Positions 62,293 to 64,000 of a stretch of 64,000 bases of DNA are shown one piece after another. How positions within the stretch are numbered: the stretch's first letter is position 1; every line of letters starts with the position of its first letter. The notes under the pieces are model-generated. The model was not told the DNA's origin. It saw only the letters and a list, made by a program, of their open reading frames with translations, and ran no database searches. The stretch comes from Pirellula sp. (GTDB lineage: Bacteria > Planctomycetota > Planctomycetia > Pirellulales > PNKZ01): positions 1 through 64,000 of the forward strand of contig PNKZ01000015.1 of assembly GCA_013822735.1 (NCBI GenBank). The letters run 5' to 3'. Both the position numbers and the translations under genes were made by a program.

Positions 62293-62376
62293 TGCAGAAA
62301 TCTCCGAATCAAAAAAACAAAACGATTGTTTGCTCAAACATCAAAACGCAAGCGGCCCTCCGCGGCGCCGCATCTC

Positions 62377-63054
62377 TTACTGTTTCAACAGCTCTACCTT
62401 GGTCGCATGATCTAGGTCGACGGCGTTTCCTTCGTCGGTATCGATATGCACTTCCAGCTTGCTCGTGGCGTCGGCGCGTACGAGCAGGTCTTCAAACGTC
62501 GTCGTGCAGCTTGAATGAATTCGCAGGCTCATTCGGTCGCCGTTCTTCACGCCGTAGCGTTCGGCGTCGGCGAACTTCATATGCACGTGGCGTTCGGCGC
62601 GAATCACGCCTTGTTTCAATTCCACGACTCCCTTCGGGCCGACCAACACGCAGCCGGGCGTTCCTTCGATCTTCCCGCTCGGCCGCACCGGCAAATCGAT
62701 GCCGAGCGAGATGCCGTCGGTGAACGCGAGCTCCACTTGGCTAAAGGGACGGGTTGGGCCGAGCACGCGTACGGTCGGCAACATCCGCTTGCGCGGGCCG
62801 ACGACCATGACCGTTTCCGCTGCCGCGAAGAAGCCGTCTTGATAGAGGGGCTTTTCCGGGGTGAGCACGGCACCGCGGCCGAAAAGCGTTTCGACGTCTT
62901 CGTCCGTCAGATGGACGTGCCGCGCCGAGACGCTGACGACCAACTCCGGGGCTTTGGGCGAGCCGTTGTCACCGGCGCCGGACGATTGCTTGAAGACGAT
63001 CTCCCGTACGATCTTTTCGATCGTGGCACGATCCAGCGAGGGGGCGATGCTCAT
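62377..63054 (-). CDS. pduL: PduL-type phosphotransacylase with N-terminal encapsulation-like helix
   Basis: 225 residues. The N-terminal 22 residues ([17 protein letters not shown]) form an amphipathic helix typical of BMC cargo. The two PduL domains carry zinc-binding histidines in SARHVHLTD (H46, H48) and ERHVHMKF (H156, H158). It exchanges CoA for phosphate on the acyl product of the aldehyde dehydrogenase, recycling CoA inside the shell. It lies 92 bases after deoR. Confidence 0.95.
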   Translation of the reverse strand: MSIAPSLDRATIEKIVREIVFKQSSGAGDNGSPKAPELVVSVSARHVHLTDEDVETLFGRGAVLTPEKPLYQDGFFAAAETVMVVGPRKRMLPTVRVLGPTRPFSQVELAFTDGISLGIDLPVRPSGKIEGTPGCVLVGPKGVVELKQGVIRAERHVHMKFADAERYGVKNGDRMSLRIHSSCTTTFEDLLVRADATSKLEVHIDTDEGNAVDLDHATKVELLKQ

Positions 63055-63146
63055 AGAAGTTGCTAGTATCCGGTAGCTAGTAGCTAGTTCGTCGTAATCT
63101 TTTCGTTAGCCGCGACGCAATGCGCAGCGCGTCCCGCGTCGCCTCA

Positions 63147-63917
63147 TCAAACTGCGGTGACGGCAACTGTCAGCCGGACGCCCGCAGCTTCGATCTTCCG
63201 CTTCCAATCGTCACTGATTCCGTCATCTACCACGAGTTGCGACGCTTCGTTCAAAGGGGCCAAGTGGGAAAGGCTCTTATGTCCAAACTTCGTGCTGTCT
63301 GCGACGACGATCACTTCTTCTCCCGCTTTCATCATCGCCCGCTCGGTTTCCACCAGCAGCAGGTTGCTGTTGTAGAAGCCGCGCTCGTTGATTCCCGCCA
63401 CGCTCAGCACGGTGCGTCGTACGTTGAGCCGTTCCAACATCTCGTTGGCGTAGGGCCCGAGCGACACGCCGGTCCGTGGATACACGTAACCTCCCAACAG
63501 CACCAAGTCGGTCGTCGCGTTCGAAGCGAACAAGTTCGCCACCGGCAACGAGTTGGTCACAATCTGCAGCGGCCGGCCGACCAACAACCGAGCCACTTCG
63601 TAGGTCGTCGTGCCGCCGTCGAGCAGCACCGTGTCTCCGTCGCAAATCAGTTCCGCCGCTCGACGCGCGACGGCCCTTTTCCTGTCCCAATTCGCCGGCT
63701 GCAGTTGGTCGAAGTGAGGCAGCTTGGGAGAAGCACCGGTGTAGAACACGCCGCCGTGCGTCCGCTTCGCATGCCCTGCGTCTTCCAACGCTTCCAGATC
63801 CCGCCTCACCGTCGACTCGCTAACGGTCAGCAACTCCGCCAAGTCGGGCAACGCGGCAAACCCACGCTCGCGCACGAGCTCCAACAGCTTCGACCGACGT
63901 TCCTCAACGGTAGGCAT
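63147..63917 (-). CDS. DeoR family transcriptional regulator
   Basis: 256 residues from ATG 63917 (MPTVEERRSKLL); the track start at 63971 is a GTG with an unsupported N-terminus. The helix-turn-helix reads ALPDLAELLTVSESTVRRDLEALEDAGHAKRTHGG, and the C-terminal DeoR-type sugar-phosphate sensor domain has LLDGGTTTYEVARLL and VADSTKFGHKS. DeoR regulators generally sense sugar phosphates. As the first gene it likely controls the BMC operon in response to a deoxysugar phosphate. Confidence 0.94.
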   Translation of the reverse strand: MPTVEERRSKLLELVRERGFAALPDLAELLTVSESTVRRDLEALEDAGHAKRTHGGVFYTGASPKLPHFDQLQPANWDRKRAVARRAAELICDGDTVLLDGGTTTYEVARLLVGRPLQIVTNSLPVANLFASNATTDLVLLGGYVYPRTGVSLGPYANEMLERLNVRRTVLSVAGINERGFYNSNLLLVETERAMMKAGEEVIVVADSTKFGHKSLSHLAPLNEASQLVVDDGISDDWKRKIEAAGVRLTVAVTAV

Positions 63918-63930
63918 AGCCTGGAATTCC

Positions 63931-63985
63931 CTTGCCAAGATTAGTGACAAGTATCTTCCAGTTCTTGCCACATATCAATCACTAA
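63931..63985. promoter_or_regulatory. Candidate operators upstream of the BMC operon
   Basis: An inverted pair TTAGTGA (63941-63947) and TCACTAA (63979-63985) is combined with the direct repeat CTTGCCA (63931-63937 and 63964-63970). These lie 13 to 68 bases upstream of the deoR start, where DeoR sites would be expected. The window ends 15 bases further on, so more sites may be missed. Confidence 0.5.
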
Positions 63986-64000
63986 ACGCTATTTTATTGC

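Noticed and set aside
1-64000. tRNA or rRNA genes
   Set aside because: No cloverleaf or conserved rRNA stretch was noticed on either strand by reading; a covariance-model scan could not be run.

Overview
The window is a GC-rich stretch of a planctomycete chromosome, most likely from a Pirellulales-type organism. The main evidence is three planctomycete hallmarks: DUF1501 proteins, DUF1549/DUF1553 proteins with planctomycete cytochrome-c domains, and a PVM-type bacterial microcompartment (BMC) locus. Sulfatase, Gfo/Idh/MocA, PhyH and sugar-isomerase genes and many dispersed palindromes fit this. No rRNA, tRNA, CRISPR array or complete insertion sequence was recognised. All calls rest on reading motifs in the sequence; no database search was run.

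Layout. 1-0.3 kb: 3' end of a sensor histidine kinase, then a structured, gene-poor gap. 0.9-6.4 kb (minus strand): prkA-yeaH-spoVR operon followed by a small hypothetical gene; a perfect CRP-type palindrome lies upstream of prkA. 7-8.8 kb: glgC and a single-domain response regulator. 9-10.1 kb: methyltransferase. 10.1-15.5 kb: a tetR, periplasmic adaptor and RND permease operon with a likely TetR operator. 15.8-21.3 kb: PhyH dioxygenase, a TMTC-like TPR membrane protein and two unknown genes. 21.5-32.5 kb: Ldh-type dehydrogenase, a GntR/LacI regulator, and a DUF1501, DUF1549/1553 and cytochrome-c/WD40 module. 32.6-39.2 kb: sugar isomerase/epimerase, MFS transporter, two membrane proteins (one a signal-peptidase-like protein without its catalytic dyad), MOSC protein and a second DUF1501 gene. 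39.3-47.7 kb: one giant alpha-2-macroglobulin/TPR gene. 47.9-51.8 kb: an oxidoreductase, sialidase-like and sulfatase operon. 51.9-53.7 kb: a membrane protein and an HD-like protein.

53.7-63.9 kb (minus strand): a near-complete BMC operon read as deoR, pduL, two BMC-H shell genes, ackA, BMC-P, CoA-acylating aldehyde dehydrogenase, BMC-P, a degenerate RpiB-like protein, BMC-P, class II aldolase, lactate/malate dehydrogenase and a TIM-barrel aldolase-like protein. By analogy with the characterised planctomycete compartment it should cleave fuculose/rhamnulose 1-phosphate, oxidise the lactaldehyde inside the shell, and recover ATP through PduL and AckA. The sulfatase and sialidase-like genes just upstream could feed it from sulfated polysaccharides.

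The most original observations lie in this locus. One is an RpiB-like protein that has lost its catalytic cysteine and carries a putative encapsulation helix and an in-frame palindromic repeat. Others are a Cys/His-rich tail on the TIM-barrel protein, a basic N-terminal extension on one BMC-H, and an arginine at the substrate-specificity position of the dehydrogenase. Several families of dispersed palindromes punctuate the window, sitting between genes, inside the BMC operon and even inside reading frames.
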